A DNA stretch of 64,000 nucleotides from JAIVJG01 sp964236735 (GTDB lineage: Bacteria > Acidobacteriota > Blastocatellia > Pyrinomonadales > Pyrinomonadaceae), in assembly GCA_964236735.1 (NCBI GenBank), contig CAXSFM010000008.1:1-64000 (forward strand). The letters are read 5' to 3'. Positions 26,715 through 35,010 of the stretch are shown piece by piece. Every line of letters begins with the position of its first letter. Position 1 is the stretch's first letter. The translations under genes were made by a program, and so were the position numbers. The notes under the pieces were generated by a model. The model ran no database searches, had not been told where the DNA came from, and saw nothing but the letters and a program-made list of their open reading frames with translations.

Positions 26715-28070
26715 ATGTCCGCCATCGCAACATCGAAGAGACCGGAAATCAAAACCGAGTTGCCCGGCCCCAAGGGTCGCCAGATCGTCGCCGACGACGC
26801 CGAGTTCGTTACGCCTTCGTACCCGCGCCCGTCTTACAAGCTCGTCGCCGAGCGCGCCTCCGGCGTGTGGATCGAAGACGTTGACGGCAACACTTTTCTC
26901 GATTGCAACGCCGGAGTCGCCGTCTGCTCGACCGGCCACTGCCACCCGGAAGTCGTCAAGGCCATACAGGATCAGGCCGCGCAACTCATCCACATGTGCG
27001 GTACGGATTTTTACTATCGCCACATGCCCGCGCTCGCGCGCAAGCTCGACGAGATCGTGCCCGTCCCCTCGCCGACGCGCACGCACTTCGCCAACAGCGG
27101 CACGGAAGCCATCGAGACCGCCTTGAAGCTCGCCATCCACGCGACGGGACGCGAAAAGTTCATCGCCTTCTTCAACAGTTTTCACGGGCGCACGATGGGC
27201 AGCCTCTCGCTCACCTCTTCGCGCATCGCGCAACGCGCGGGCTTCAAACGGCAGGCGCTCGATGTGGTACACGTTCCTTACCCGAACGTCTTGCGCCATC
27301 CCTTCACGGGCGAGCAGTCAGACGCCGCCACCGTCAGCCGCGCCTGTCTCGCGTGGATCGAGGAGCGACTGTTTAAGACGACGACACCGCCCGAAGAAGT
27401 CGCGGCCATTGTCGTCGAGGCCGTGCAGGGCGAAGGCGGCTACATCCCCGCACCGAAGGAATTTCTTGATGGCCTGCGACGCATCTGCGACACACACGGC
27501 ATCCTGCTCATCGTGGACGAAGTGCAGTCGGGCATGGGACGCACGGGGAAGATGTTCGCGTGCGATCACTATGATTTGAAGCCTGACATCATCACGCTGG
27601 CAAAGGGCATCGCGTCGGGCGTGCCGATGGGCGCGTGCGTCGCTCGTGCCGACTTGATGAATTGGGGGCCGGGCGCGCACGCCTCTACCTTCGGCGGCAA
27701 CCCGGTCGCCATCGCCGCATCCTTAAAAACGATTGAGTTGCTGGAGCGCGAACTCGTCGCCAACAGCGCGGAGGTCGGCGCGTACTTGCAGGATGGGCTT
27801 CGCAAGTTGATGCGTAAGCACGAGTGCATCGGCGACGTGCGCGGGCTTGGCATGATGATCGGCGTCGAGTTCGTCGAGAGTCGCAAGACGATGACCGCCG
27901 CGCCCGAACTGCGCGACCGCGTCGAGGTCGCATGTTACGAGCGCGGCCTGATTATTCTCGGCGCGGGATACAGCACGATACGCTGGTCGCCGCCGCTCAT
28001 CCTCTCGAAAGAAAACGTGGATGTCGCGCTGGAGATTTTCGACGAAGCGATCACAGCAGCGAAAGGCTAA
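26715..28070 (+). CDS. Class III PLP aminotransferase (acetylornithine/GABA-type)
   Basis: 452 residues. Motifs are NSGTEAIETALKLA, FHGRTMGSLSLT, the Asp268 pair in LLIVDEVQSGMGRTG and the PLP Lys297 in TLAKGIASGVPMGA. It resembles the acetylornithine-aminotransferase family that also contains 4-aminobutyrate transaminases and amino-acid racemases; exact substrate is uncertain. Start ATG 26715 follows AGGAGA by 7 nt. A hairpin repeat starts at the base after the stop. Confidence 0.9.
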   Translation: MSAIATSKRPEIKTELPGPKGRQIVADDAEFVTPSYPRPSYKLVAERASGVWIEDVDGNTFLDCNAGVAVCSTGHCHPEVVKAIQDQAAQLIHMCGTDFYYRHMPALARKLDEIVPVPSPTRTHFANSGTEAIETALKLAIHATGREKFIAFFNSFHGRTMGSLSLTSSRIAQRAGFKRQALDVVHVPYPNVLRHPFTGEQSDAATVSRACLAWIEERLFKTTTPPEEVAAIVVEAVQGEGGYIPAPKEFLDGLRRICDTHGILLIVDEVQSGMGRTGKMFACDHYDLKPDIITLAKGIASGVPMGACVARADLMNWGPGAHASTFGGNPVAIAASLKTIELLERELVANSAEVGAYLQDGLRKLMRKHECIGDVRGLGMMIGVEFVESRKTMTAAPELRDRVEVACYERGLIILGAGYSTIRWSPPLILSKENVDVALEIFDEAITAAKG

Positions 28071-28149
28071 ATGATGAAGGCGAAATGATGAATGATGAAT
28101 GTGGTGAAGAAGCTTTTCGCCTTCATTCATCATTCATCACTCATCATTT
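28071..28149. repeat. Hairpin repeat directly after a stop codon
   Basis: atgatgaaggcgaaatgatg on the left and cattcatcattcatcactca on the right pair imperfectly. gaaggcgaaa...tttcgccttc adds a second nested stem. It starts immediately after the TAA of the aminotransferase gene. Confidence 0.8.
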
Positions 28150-28321
28150 CTTCCGAAGTTGACTTGCCGCTCGTCTGACATTAAAGTCTGCGTGCTTCTC
28201 AAGGATTGTCCGATTCGGCTGAGTAGCTCGAAGGCGTTTCCCGCCATGTTGCGTAACCAGCATCGTTGTTTCCAACGATAACTTTAACTTCAAATTGATT
28301 TTCATTCGTAAGGAGTCCCCC

Positions 28322-30889
28322 ATGTTTCACTTCACGCGGCGTCGTCAGCCCCTCGTCTGCCTGCTGGCGCTCGCGCTCTTGTTTTGTCTCGCCGCGCCGC
28401 GCCGCGCCTCTATGCAAACGGGTAATTACACCATCGTTGATGTCGGCAGCCTCGGCGGGAATCAGAGCAAGGGTTATGGAATCAACAGCAACGGCAAGGT
28501 GGTGGGCGCTTCCCTACTTAATCCTAATGACTTCTCGACGCAGCCCTTTTTCTGGAACGGCAGCCAGTCCACCAACCTTGGAAACTTCGGCGGCGACGGC
28601 GGCGAGGCTTATGCCGTCAACGATTCCAACTACGTCGTCGGGGCTGCTGACCTTCCTTCGGGCGCGATGCATCCATTCATCTGGTCGAGCGGCGTTGGCA
28701 AGACGGACATCGGTGCGCCCGGCGCGGAGTTCGCCGTCGCGTGGGACATCAACAACTCAAATCAAGTGGTCGGCCAGACCGAAGTCAGCCCGCTGGTTGA
28801 CCGCGCTTTCATCTGGACTGCCGAAACCGGCATTCAAACGCTCGGCACGCTGCCCGGCGGCTCGTCCAGCACGGCGCGCGGCATCAACGAAACGGGGCAA
28901 GTGGTCGGCGAGTCCAATACGCCAGGCGGGCAGACGCACGCCTTTTTATACAACGGCAAGATGGCCGATCTCGGCACGCTCGGCGGTAATTTGAGCATCG
29001 CCTACGAAGTCAACGATGCGGGAAAAGTGGTCGGCTATTCGCGGCTCAACAACAACGGCATCAATCCGCCGTATCATGCTTTTCTCTACACGGCGAACAC
29101 AGGCATGAATGACCTCGGCGCGTTCGGCGGGGCGGCGAGCGTTGCTTTCGACATCAACAATCAGGATCAAATCGTCGGCTACGCGGAGGCCACGCCGGGC
29201 GTCCATCACGCTTTTATCTACGACGCGCAGAATGGTATGCGTGATCTTAACGACGTGCTGCAGGGCAGCGGCTGGACGCTACAGGAAGCGCGCAGCATTA
29301 ATAATGCAGGGCAGATTACCGGCTTCGGTCTCAACCCGGACGGCGTGCTCCATGCCTTCCTGATTAATCCGCCTCCGCCCACGCCGACTCCGACGCCCAC
29401 GCCTCAGACCTACACGATTAGCGGGCAGGTGACGGAGAACGGCACGGGCTTGAGCGGCGTCACCATGACGCTGAACGGCGCGTCGGCGGCCACCGTGCAG
29501 ACGGACGGCATCGGCAACTACTCGTTCGCGAATCTGAGCGCGGGCAACTACATCGTCACGCCCTCGCGCGTGAACTACGTTTTCACGCCGCCGCAGGCCA
29601 GTTTCAATGCCCTCGCGTCGAATCAGACGGCCAACTTCACGGGAGTCTCTGGCGGCATCACGCCTCCCGTGGGTCTTCAATTTTTTCCGCTCGCGCATCC
29701 GGTGCGGATACTCGACACGCGCGCCGGACAGACGGCGTGCGATACTCCGTCTGCGCCGCTCGCCGCCGCCGCCAGCCGCACACAACTCGCGCAACGCACC
29801 TGCGACGGTTTGACTATTCCTTCGACCGCGCAGGCTGTCGTCGGCAATGCCACCGTCGTCAATAGCACGGGCGCAGGAGCGGGCTTTGTGACGCTCTACC
29901 CGACCGGCGCAGATCGCCCGACAGTTTCTAATCTCAACTACGTCGCCGGGCAGATCGTCCCCAACGCTTTCACCGTTGCACTAGGCCCCGGCACTGGCTC
30001 GTTTGAAATCTACGTCCCCAACAGTATCCATCTCATTGTGGACATCACGGGCTACTACGCACCTCCGACGACGGGCGGTCTCTACTATCACCCTCTGCCG
30101 CACCCGATCAGGCTGTTGGATACCAGAGCGGGACAAACGGCCTGCGATACGCCGGGCGCGCAGATACAAGTTGGTGTGGCGCGCACTGAGGCGGCCAGAA
30201 TCACCTGCGACGGCATCACGATTCCGGCGGCGGCGCAGGCTATCGTCGGCAACGCGACGGTCGTCAACGGCTCGGCGGAATACGGTTTTATTACTCTCTA
30301 TCCGAGCGATGCGGCACGCCCCAACTCGTCCAACCTTAATTATGCGCCCGGCCAGATTGTGCCGAACGCCTTCACGGTCGGCTTAGGCGCAACGGACGGA
30401 GCGTTCAATATCTATGCGGGCACGACCACCAACTTCATCGCGGACGTGGCGGGCTACTACAGCGCGAGCGCGGCCATGGACTCCAACGGTGTCGTGGGAC
30501 TGCTCTATTATCCTCTCTCAACGCCAGCCAGACTTTTAGACACCAGACCCGGCCAGACGGCCTGCGACGCGCCGGGCACAACTATTGCCGGCAACACGGC
30601 GCGCACAGAAGCGGCGCGCGTGACGTGCGGCGGAGTGACGATTCCGGCGGCGGCGCAGGCCATCGTCGGCAACGCGACGGTCGTCAACAGCTCGGCAGAC
30701 TATGGTTTTATTACTCTCTATCCGAGCGGAGCGACGCGACCGACGGTCTCGAATCTCAACTATGCGCCGGGACAAATCGTGCCGAATGCCTTCGTCGTAG
30801 CGTTGGGAGCAAGCGATGGAGCGTTCAATATCTATGCGGGGACGACGACGCACTTCATCGCCGACGTGACCGGCTACTTCGCCCCTTGA
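28322..30889 (+). CDS. Large secreted modular protein: HAF repeats, CNA-B-like domain, three LDTRxGQ repeats
   Basis: 855 residues from ATG 28322, five nt after AAGGAG. After a signal peptide come about six HAF-type repeats (LGTLGGNLSIAYEVNDAGKV and similar, ending VVGxA/S) over ~30-345. A TPTPTPTP linker follows, then one carboxypeptidase-regulatory-like domain (SGQVTENGTGLSGVTMTLNG). Three ~130-residue repeats come next, each starting PxRxLDTRxGQTACD and ending DVTGYY/F. The repeats have fixed Cys positions. It is presumably a cell-surface adhesin or matrix protein; no catalytic motif seen. A terminator follows. Confidence 0.85.
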   Translation: MFHFTRRRQPLVCLLALALLFCLAAPRRASMQTGNYTIVDVGSLGGNQSKGYGINSNGKVVGASLLNPNDFSTQPFFWNGSQSTNLGNFGGDGGEAYAVNDSNYVVGAADLPSGAMHPFIWSSGVGKTDIGAPGAEFAVAWDINNSNQVVGQTEVSPLVDRAFIWTAETGIQTLGTLPGGSSSTARGINETGQVVGESNTPGGQTHAFLYNGKMADLGTLGGNLSIAYEVNDAGKVVGYSRLNNNGINPPYHAFLYTANTGMNDLGAFGGAASVAFDINNQDQIVGYAEATPGVHHAFIYDAQNGMRDLNDVLQGSGWTLQEARSINNAGQITGFGLNPDGVLHAFLINPPPPTPTPTPTPQTYTISGQVTENGTGLSGVTMTLNGASAATVQTDGIGNYSFANLSAGNYIVTPSRVNYVFTPPQASFNALASNQTANFTGVSGGITPPVGLQFFPLAHPVRILDTRAGQTACDTPSAPLAAAASRTQLAQRTCDGLTIPSTAQAVVGNATVVNSTGAGAGFVTLYPTGADRPTVSNLNYVAGQIVPNAFTVALGPGTGSFEIYVPNSIHLIVDITGYYAPPTTGGLYYHPLPHPIRLLDTRAGQTACDTPGAQIQVGVARTEAARITCDGITIPAAAQAIVGNATVVNGSAEYGFITLYPSDAARPNSSNLNYAPGQIVPNAFTVGLGATDGAFNIYAGTTTNFIADVAGYYSASAAMDSNGVVGLLYYPLSTPARLLDTRPGQTACDAPGTTIAGNTARTEAARVTCGGVTIPAAAQAIVGNATVVNSSADYGFITLYPSGATRPTVSNLNYAPGQIVPNAFVVALGASDGAFNIYAGTTTHFIADVTGYFAP

Positions 30890-30923
30890 TGCGAAGTGCA
30901 GTCGCAGGGCTTTCAATAACAAC

Positions 30924-30970
30924 AGAGGCAGAGCGAAAGAAGAGATGAATCTTCCGCTCTGCCTCTTTCA
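30924..30970 (+). terminator. Terminator-like hairpin
   Basis: agaggcagagcg (30924-30935) pairs perfectly with cgctctgcctct (30955-30966), followed by a modest T/C-rich tail. Confidence 0.65.
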
Positions 30971-31032
30971 CTTCCTAAGATGATGCTACGTGAAAAGCGT
31001 CTATCGTTGCTCCCGCCTCGCTTAACTTCTCT

Positions 31033-32391
31033 TCACACAATGCGGCGCGCAATGTCACGCACACGCTCGCGCACATCATCTTCATCCAACGTCGTCACAC
31101 GCCCGTCGCGGAAGATTTCGCGACCTGCGACTACAGTCAACAGCACATCGCATCCCGTCGAAGTAAAGACGAGCGCAGACGCAGGCTCATAGTTCGGCGT
31201 CTGATGCACGCCGCTGAGAGAGACGACGACAAGATCAGCCTCCGCGCCCGCGACGAGCGCGCCCGTCCGCACCGGAAGGCCGAGAGCACGCGCGCCGCCC
31301 TCCGTCGCCGTGCGAAGCGCATCCTCCGCATCAACCATGCGTCCGGCCTCAATCTCATCGCCCACCGCACGCGAGATGAGTGTAGCGAAACGCGCCTCTT
31401 CCAATATGTCGCAGGTGTTGTTGCTCGCCACCGAATCGCTTCCCAAGCCGACATCCAAATCCGCGCGCAGGAAGGCCGCGAATGGCGCGCGACCGTGTCC
31501 GAGTTTCGCGTTCGACTTCGGACAATGCGCGACGCGCGCGCCCGTCTCTTTAATCGTCTCGATGTCGCGCTCGTCAACCCGTATGCAATGCGCGAGCAGC
31601 GGGCGCGCGAGTAGCACGCCGAGTTGATGTAGATACTGAATCGTCGAGACGCCGGGCGCGCTCCAATCAAAACCGCGCCGCCGGTAATCTTCGACGAACA
31701 CGCCGCTGCCCTCCGACATCAACAGTTCCTCGAAGCGCGACTCCGCAGCGTGAATCATCAACGGCAACTTTTCTGCAATCGCGTATTCGGCGAGCAACTC
31801 GAAGAGCGGCGCGCTGACCGAATAGGGCGCGTGCGGCGAGATGCCAAGCGTCACCAGTTCATTCTCAAACTCGCGCAAGTCGCTGACTTTCTCACGCAGC
31901 TTATCGAACTGCTCGACAGCGATGCGCGGGTCGGGGCCGAAGGCTTCCTGATAGACGATGCCGCGCAAACCCGAATCACGCAGCGCGCGCATTGTCGTCG
32001 CGCACGCATCGCTCGCATCGCCCACGCACGTCACGCCCGCGCGCGCCGCCTCGATTACGCCCCACGCCGCCGAAGCGTAGAGATCGTCCGCCGTCATTTG
32101 CTCAAGTCGCGCGCCCGTTAATTTTCTCAGCCACGCGAAAAAGTCGCCGTCCTGCCCGTCGAGAAAGCCGCGCATCGTCGTCAACTCAAGATGCGTGTGG
32201 CAGTTGACGAAGCCGGGCACAATCGCCGCCTCGTCGCCGTAGTCGCACACGTCCGCGCGCGGAAATTGTTCGACGAGTTCCGCGCGCCGCCCGACGGCCA
32301 CGATGCGCGTGCCCTCAATCGCCACCGCGCCCGCTTCAATTGCAGGTGACGAGATGGGCAACACCCACCGCGCGCAATAAAGTTTTGTCAT
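31033..32391 (-). CDS. Amidohydrolase-family deaminase
   Basis: 452 residues. Metal and catalytic residues of the ATZ/TRZ-like deaminase group are visible: His65 and His67 in FVNCHTHLE, His214 and Glu217 in HAAES, His268 in LAHCIRVDE, Asp319 in GSDSVASN. Related enzymes deaminate S-adenosylhomocysteine, methylthioadenosine or aminofutalosine; the last would place it in menaquinone synthesis. No mqn gene is nearby, so substrate is open. GAGGAG precedes the start. Confidence 0.85.
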   Translation of the reverse strand: MTKLYCARWVLPISSPAIEAGAVAIEGTRIVAVGRRAELVEQFPRADVCDYGDEAAIVPGFVNCHTHLELTTMRGFLDGQDGDFFAWLRKLTGARLEQMTADDLYASAAWGVIEAARAGVTCVGDASDACATTMRALRDSGLRGIVYQEAFGPDPRIAVEQFDKLREKVSDLREFENELVTLGISPHAPYSVSAPLFELLAEYAIAEKLPLMIHAAESRFEELLMSEGSGVFVEDYRRRGFDWSAPGVSTIQYLHQLGVLLARPLLAHCIRVDERDIETIKETGARVAHCPKSNAKLGHGRAPFAAFLRADLDVGLGSDSVASNNTCDILEEARFATLISRAVGDEIEAGRMVDAEDALRTATEGGARALGLPVRTGALVAGAEADLVVVSLSGVHQTPNYEPASALVFTSTGCDVLLTVVAGREIFRDGRVTTLDEDDVRERVRDIARRIV

Positions 32392-32418
32392 AGCTCCTCG
32401 AACTGAAAACAGTAACGC

Positions 32419-33915
32419 TCACGTCGCCAGCGCACGCACGCGGCGACGGCGTAGCGCGAACCAGAGCAGTCCCGACATGGTGACGATGAGACCGGCGCAG
32501 AGTCCGACGGGGCGAATGCCGGCGCGGTCAGCCGCCGCGCCGGAGACGAGCATCGAGCCGACCATCATCAGCGTCGTCAGCGTCTCGTATGAAGCGAAGA
32601 CGCGCCCCGCATAGGCGTCGTCCGTGCGCTGCATGAGGATGGTCTGCTGCGCCGTCCACCAGATCGCGAAGTTCATCTCGCGCGCGACGAGCACAAGCGC
32701 GGCGACCCATAAGTTCGGCATCAGACTGAAGAGCGCGAGCGCCGCGCCGTCGAGCGTCAGAGACCGCCCCATCCGCACGCCCAGACTCTCGCCCGTCCCT
32801 CGATTGAAACGCTTCGCGAGCGGCGCGCCCAGCACACCGCCCACGCCCATCGCGACGAACAACACGGAGATGCCGAAGTCCGTCGGGCGTTCGATCCACG
32901 CGCGCGCCGACGCGCCCCACTGGTTCACGACTTCCGCGCCCATGCGCGCGCCGAAAATGCTGTACAACGCGCGCGCCGCCCCGTTGCCCAGCCCCCAACC
33001 CGCCGCCACGATGAAGACCGCCGACAGCATCACCTCGCCGCGCACGTAACGCAACCCTTCGCGAAACTCGAACGCGCCGCGCCTTAAGAAGAAGAAGGCA
33101 GTAGGCAGAAAGCAGAAAGCAGTGGGCAGTGGTCGGTGGGCAGTCGTTACACTTTCTGTGTTGAGATTTGAACTATCAGGTGTCGCCATCAACGCGCTCG
33201 CACCAACTTCAACTCCCTCCAACTCACCAGCAACAGTTATGTCCTTCCCGTCCACTTTCCACTGTCCACTGCCCACTGCTTTTCCGCCTACTGCCTTCTG
33301 CCCACTGCCCACTGCCTTCAGCTTTCTCGTCTGCGCTCGGATGCGCCGAATCATTTCGGCGGAGAGCAAAAACGTCAGCGCGTTTAAGATGAAGACGATG
33401 TCGCGCCCGACGAGCGTCGCGACGATGCCGCCGAGCGCGGAGCCGACGGCGATGGTCGCGGCGGTCGTCGAAGCGGAAAGCGAGTTCGCGCTCAAGAGTT
33501 CGTCCGTGTTGCGCGTCAAGTTTGGAATGGAGGCGCGCTTGGCGGCGTTGAAGAAGGCTGAGACTGAGAAGAGCGAGGCGCCGACGATGTAGATGGCAGG
33601 CAGAGAGTGAAAGCGATTGGCGAGGATGAAGCCGAGCGCGAGCAGTGCGCGCAAGAGGTCTGCTGCGATCATTACGTGCCGCCTGTCCGCGCGGTCAACC
33701 ACGACGCCCGCGACGGGGCCGAAGATAAAAAGCGGCAGATGTCTGGCGATGGCATAGAAGGCAATCGCCAGGCCGACTCTTCCCGCGCCGGCCAGTTCGA
33801 TGGTCAGCGCGAGCACGGCGATGTTGTTGAGCCAGTCGCCGATCTCCGAGATGACCTGTCCCGTCCACAGTCGCCGGAAGCCGGCGTTCGACGCGAGCAG
33901 TTCCCTGTACGTCAA
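32419..33915 (-). CDS. MFS transporter with a repeat-encoded central insertion
   Basis: 498 residues. The N-half (residues 1-197) and C-half (about 278-498) together give an MFS permease of the enterobactin-exporter-like MFS_3 type (YRELLASNAGFRRLWTGQVIS; WWTAQQTILMQRTDDAYAGR). Between them, residues ~199-277 (positions 33085-33321) are encoded by a hairpin repeat and read like low-complexity filler (KAVGSGQKAVGGKAVGSGQW). The insertion falls in the central cytoplasmic loop, where it may be tolerated. The start is TTG, overlapping the stop of the upstream lytic transglycosylase gene (TTGA). Substrate unknown. Confidence 0.85.
   Translation of the reverse strand: MTYRELLASNAGFRRLWTGQVISEIGDWLNNIAVLALTIELAGAGRVGLAIAFYAIARHLPLFIFGPVAGVVVDRADRRHVMIAADLLRALLALGFILANRFHSLPAIYIVGASLFSVSAFFNAAKRASIPNLTRNTDELLSANSLSASTTAATIAVGSALGGIVATLVGRDIVFILNALTFLLSAEMIRRIRAQTRKLKAVGSGQKAVGGKAVGSGQWKVDGKDITVAGELEGVEVGASALMATPDSSNLNTESVTTAHRPLPTAFCFLPTAFFFLRRGAFEFREGLRYVRGEVMLSAVFIVAAGWGLGNGAARALYSIFGARMGAEVVNQWGASARAWIERPTDFGISVLFVAMGVGGVLGAPLAKRFNRGTGESLGVRMGRSLTLDGAALALFSLMPNLWVAALVLVAREMNFAIWWTAQQTILMQRTDDAYAGRVFASYETLTTLMMVGSMLVSGAAADRAGIRPVGLCAGLIVTMSGLLWFALRRRRVRALAT
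33088..33323. repeat. Hairpin repeat inside an MFS transporter gene
   Basis: The left arm (about 33088-33139) is made of ggcagtaggcag/aaagcag/gggcagtgg words. The right arm (about 33257-33323) is cactgcccactgcc/gcctactgcc words, the reverse complement. The ~115-nt middle is also translated. It stays in frame with no stop on the coding strand. Confidence 0.8.
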
Positions 33916-34499
33916 CGCTTGCCGCTCGCTTTCACTTCCTCATAACGCGCGAGGATGTTGGAGACATAAGCGCGCGTCGAAGAGATGTCAATGCGCGCGA
34001 TGAACTGCTCGGCGTTGAGTGACTTGCTTCCCGGCTCGACCTTGTTCCAATCGGCGGCACGGCTCGGCCCCGCGTTATAGCCTGCGACGATGCGTGCCTC
34101 CGCGCCCGGCGTGTCGCGGTAGTCCTTCGAGATTTTTTCGAGATACCAGCATCCGATTTTGATATTGCGCGTCGGGTCGCGGAGCATGGTTTCAGGATCA
34201 CTTTTCATCTGTCCGACCGACTCGCGCGTCCCCGCCTCCGCCGCCCACTCGCGCCCGACCGTCGGCGTCACCTGCATCAACCCGACCTCGCCCGCCTCGC
34301 CCGTTTTCCACGGGCTGAAATACGTCTCTTCGTAAATCACGCTCCACACGAGATCAGGATCGAGATGATAGATGGCCGCCTGCTGCGCGATCAAAGCATC
34401 GTAGCGATGTATCCAGTATTGATTGAAATAGTAAGCTCCGACGCCGCAGAGCGCGATGAGGACGATGGCGTAGAGCGCGAGACGTTTGAGAAGAGACAT
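33912..34499 (-). CDS. Membrane-anchored lytic transglycosylase (SLT domain)
   Basis: 195 residues. The N-terminal membrane anchor is LALYAIVLIALCGVGAYYF. The SLT fold has catalytic Glu58 in VIYEETYFSPW, GEVGLMQVTP, and AGYNAGPSRA near the C-terminus. It cleaves peptidoglycan glycan strands. Its stop overlaps the start of the transporter gene, implying co-translation. Confidence 0.9.
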   Translation of the reverse strand: MSLLKRLALYAIVLIALCGVGAYYFNQYWIHRYDALIAQQAAIYHLDPDLVWSVIYEETYFSPWKTGEAGEVGLMQVTPTVGREWAAEAGTRESVGQMKSDPETMLRDPTRNIKIGCWYLEKISKDYRDTPGAEARIVAGYNAGPSRAADWNKVEPGSKSLNAEQFIARIDISSTRAYVSNILARYEEVKASGKR

Positions 34500-34841
34500 G
34501 CGTTTGACGGCGTCCTAATCGGTGCGTGCTGAAATCCGGCGCGCGAAGGTTTCCTCGCTTGCCATGCGTGATCCAGCACGCTCACTGAATTTCATCAACG
34601 CTCATGTTTACGCTTGAGCGTTGAGATGTTTACAGCAGCGTGGAGAACAACTCTGTCCTCGACTACGCACGACTGCCGTCAATGTAGTTTACTCCAACAC
34701 GCACTGCGGAAGACAGCCATCATCAGGCGATAGAAATTTTTCGGCGTTCAGAGGGACGCCTTCAGGCATGAAGTGCGAACATGAAAGACATCACGGCTGA
34801 AGCCGCAAGTCTGAACTTCTCCGTTGATTTTTGTGCAGAGC
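34500..34841. other. Intergenic stretch
   Basis: Upstream of the transglycosylase gene. A 9-bp perfect hairpin (caacgctca 34596-34604 with tgagcgttg 34615-34623) is the only clear structure; no gene seen. Confidence 0.4.
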
Positions 34842-35010
34842 CTATAGCGGTTTGCGATTGAGTGCGACTTGAGAGAAAGACTTTTCACCACAGAGGACAC
34901 GGAGGGGCACAGAGGAAAGACTGAGCTTTGATGGTCTTCTCTGTGCTGCCTCTGTGCCCCTCTGTGTCCTCTGTGGTTAATCTCTGGCCGCATTCATTTG
35001 CAGCCCGCTA
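34842..35010. mobile_element. MITE-like element, copy 1
   Basis: About 170 bp. Ends are imperfect inverted repeats (agcggtttgcgattgagt at left; attcatttgcagcccgct at right, whose complement is similar). The interior is a 29-bp hairpin with one mismatch, 34887-34915 with 34949-34977, made of cacagaggacac/ggggcacagagg words. It matches the copy at 63447-63620 along its length. There is no coding capacity. Its right end meets the stop codon of the next gene. Confidence 0.75.
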
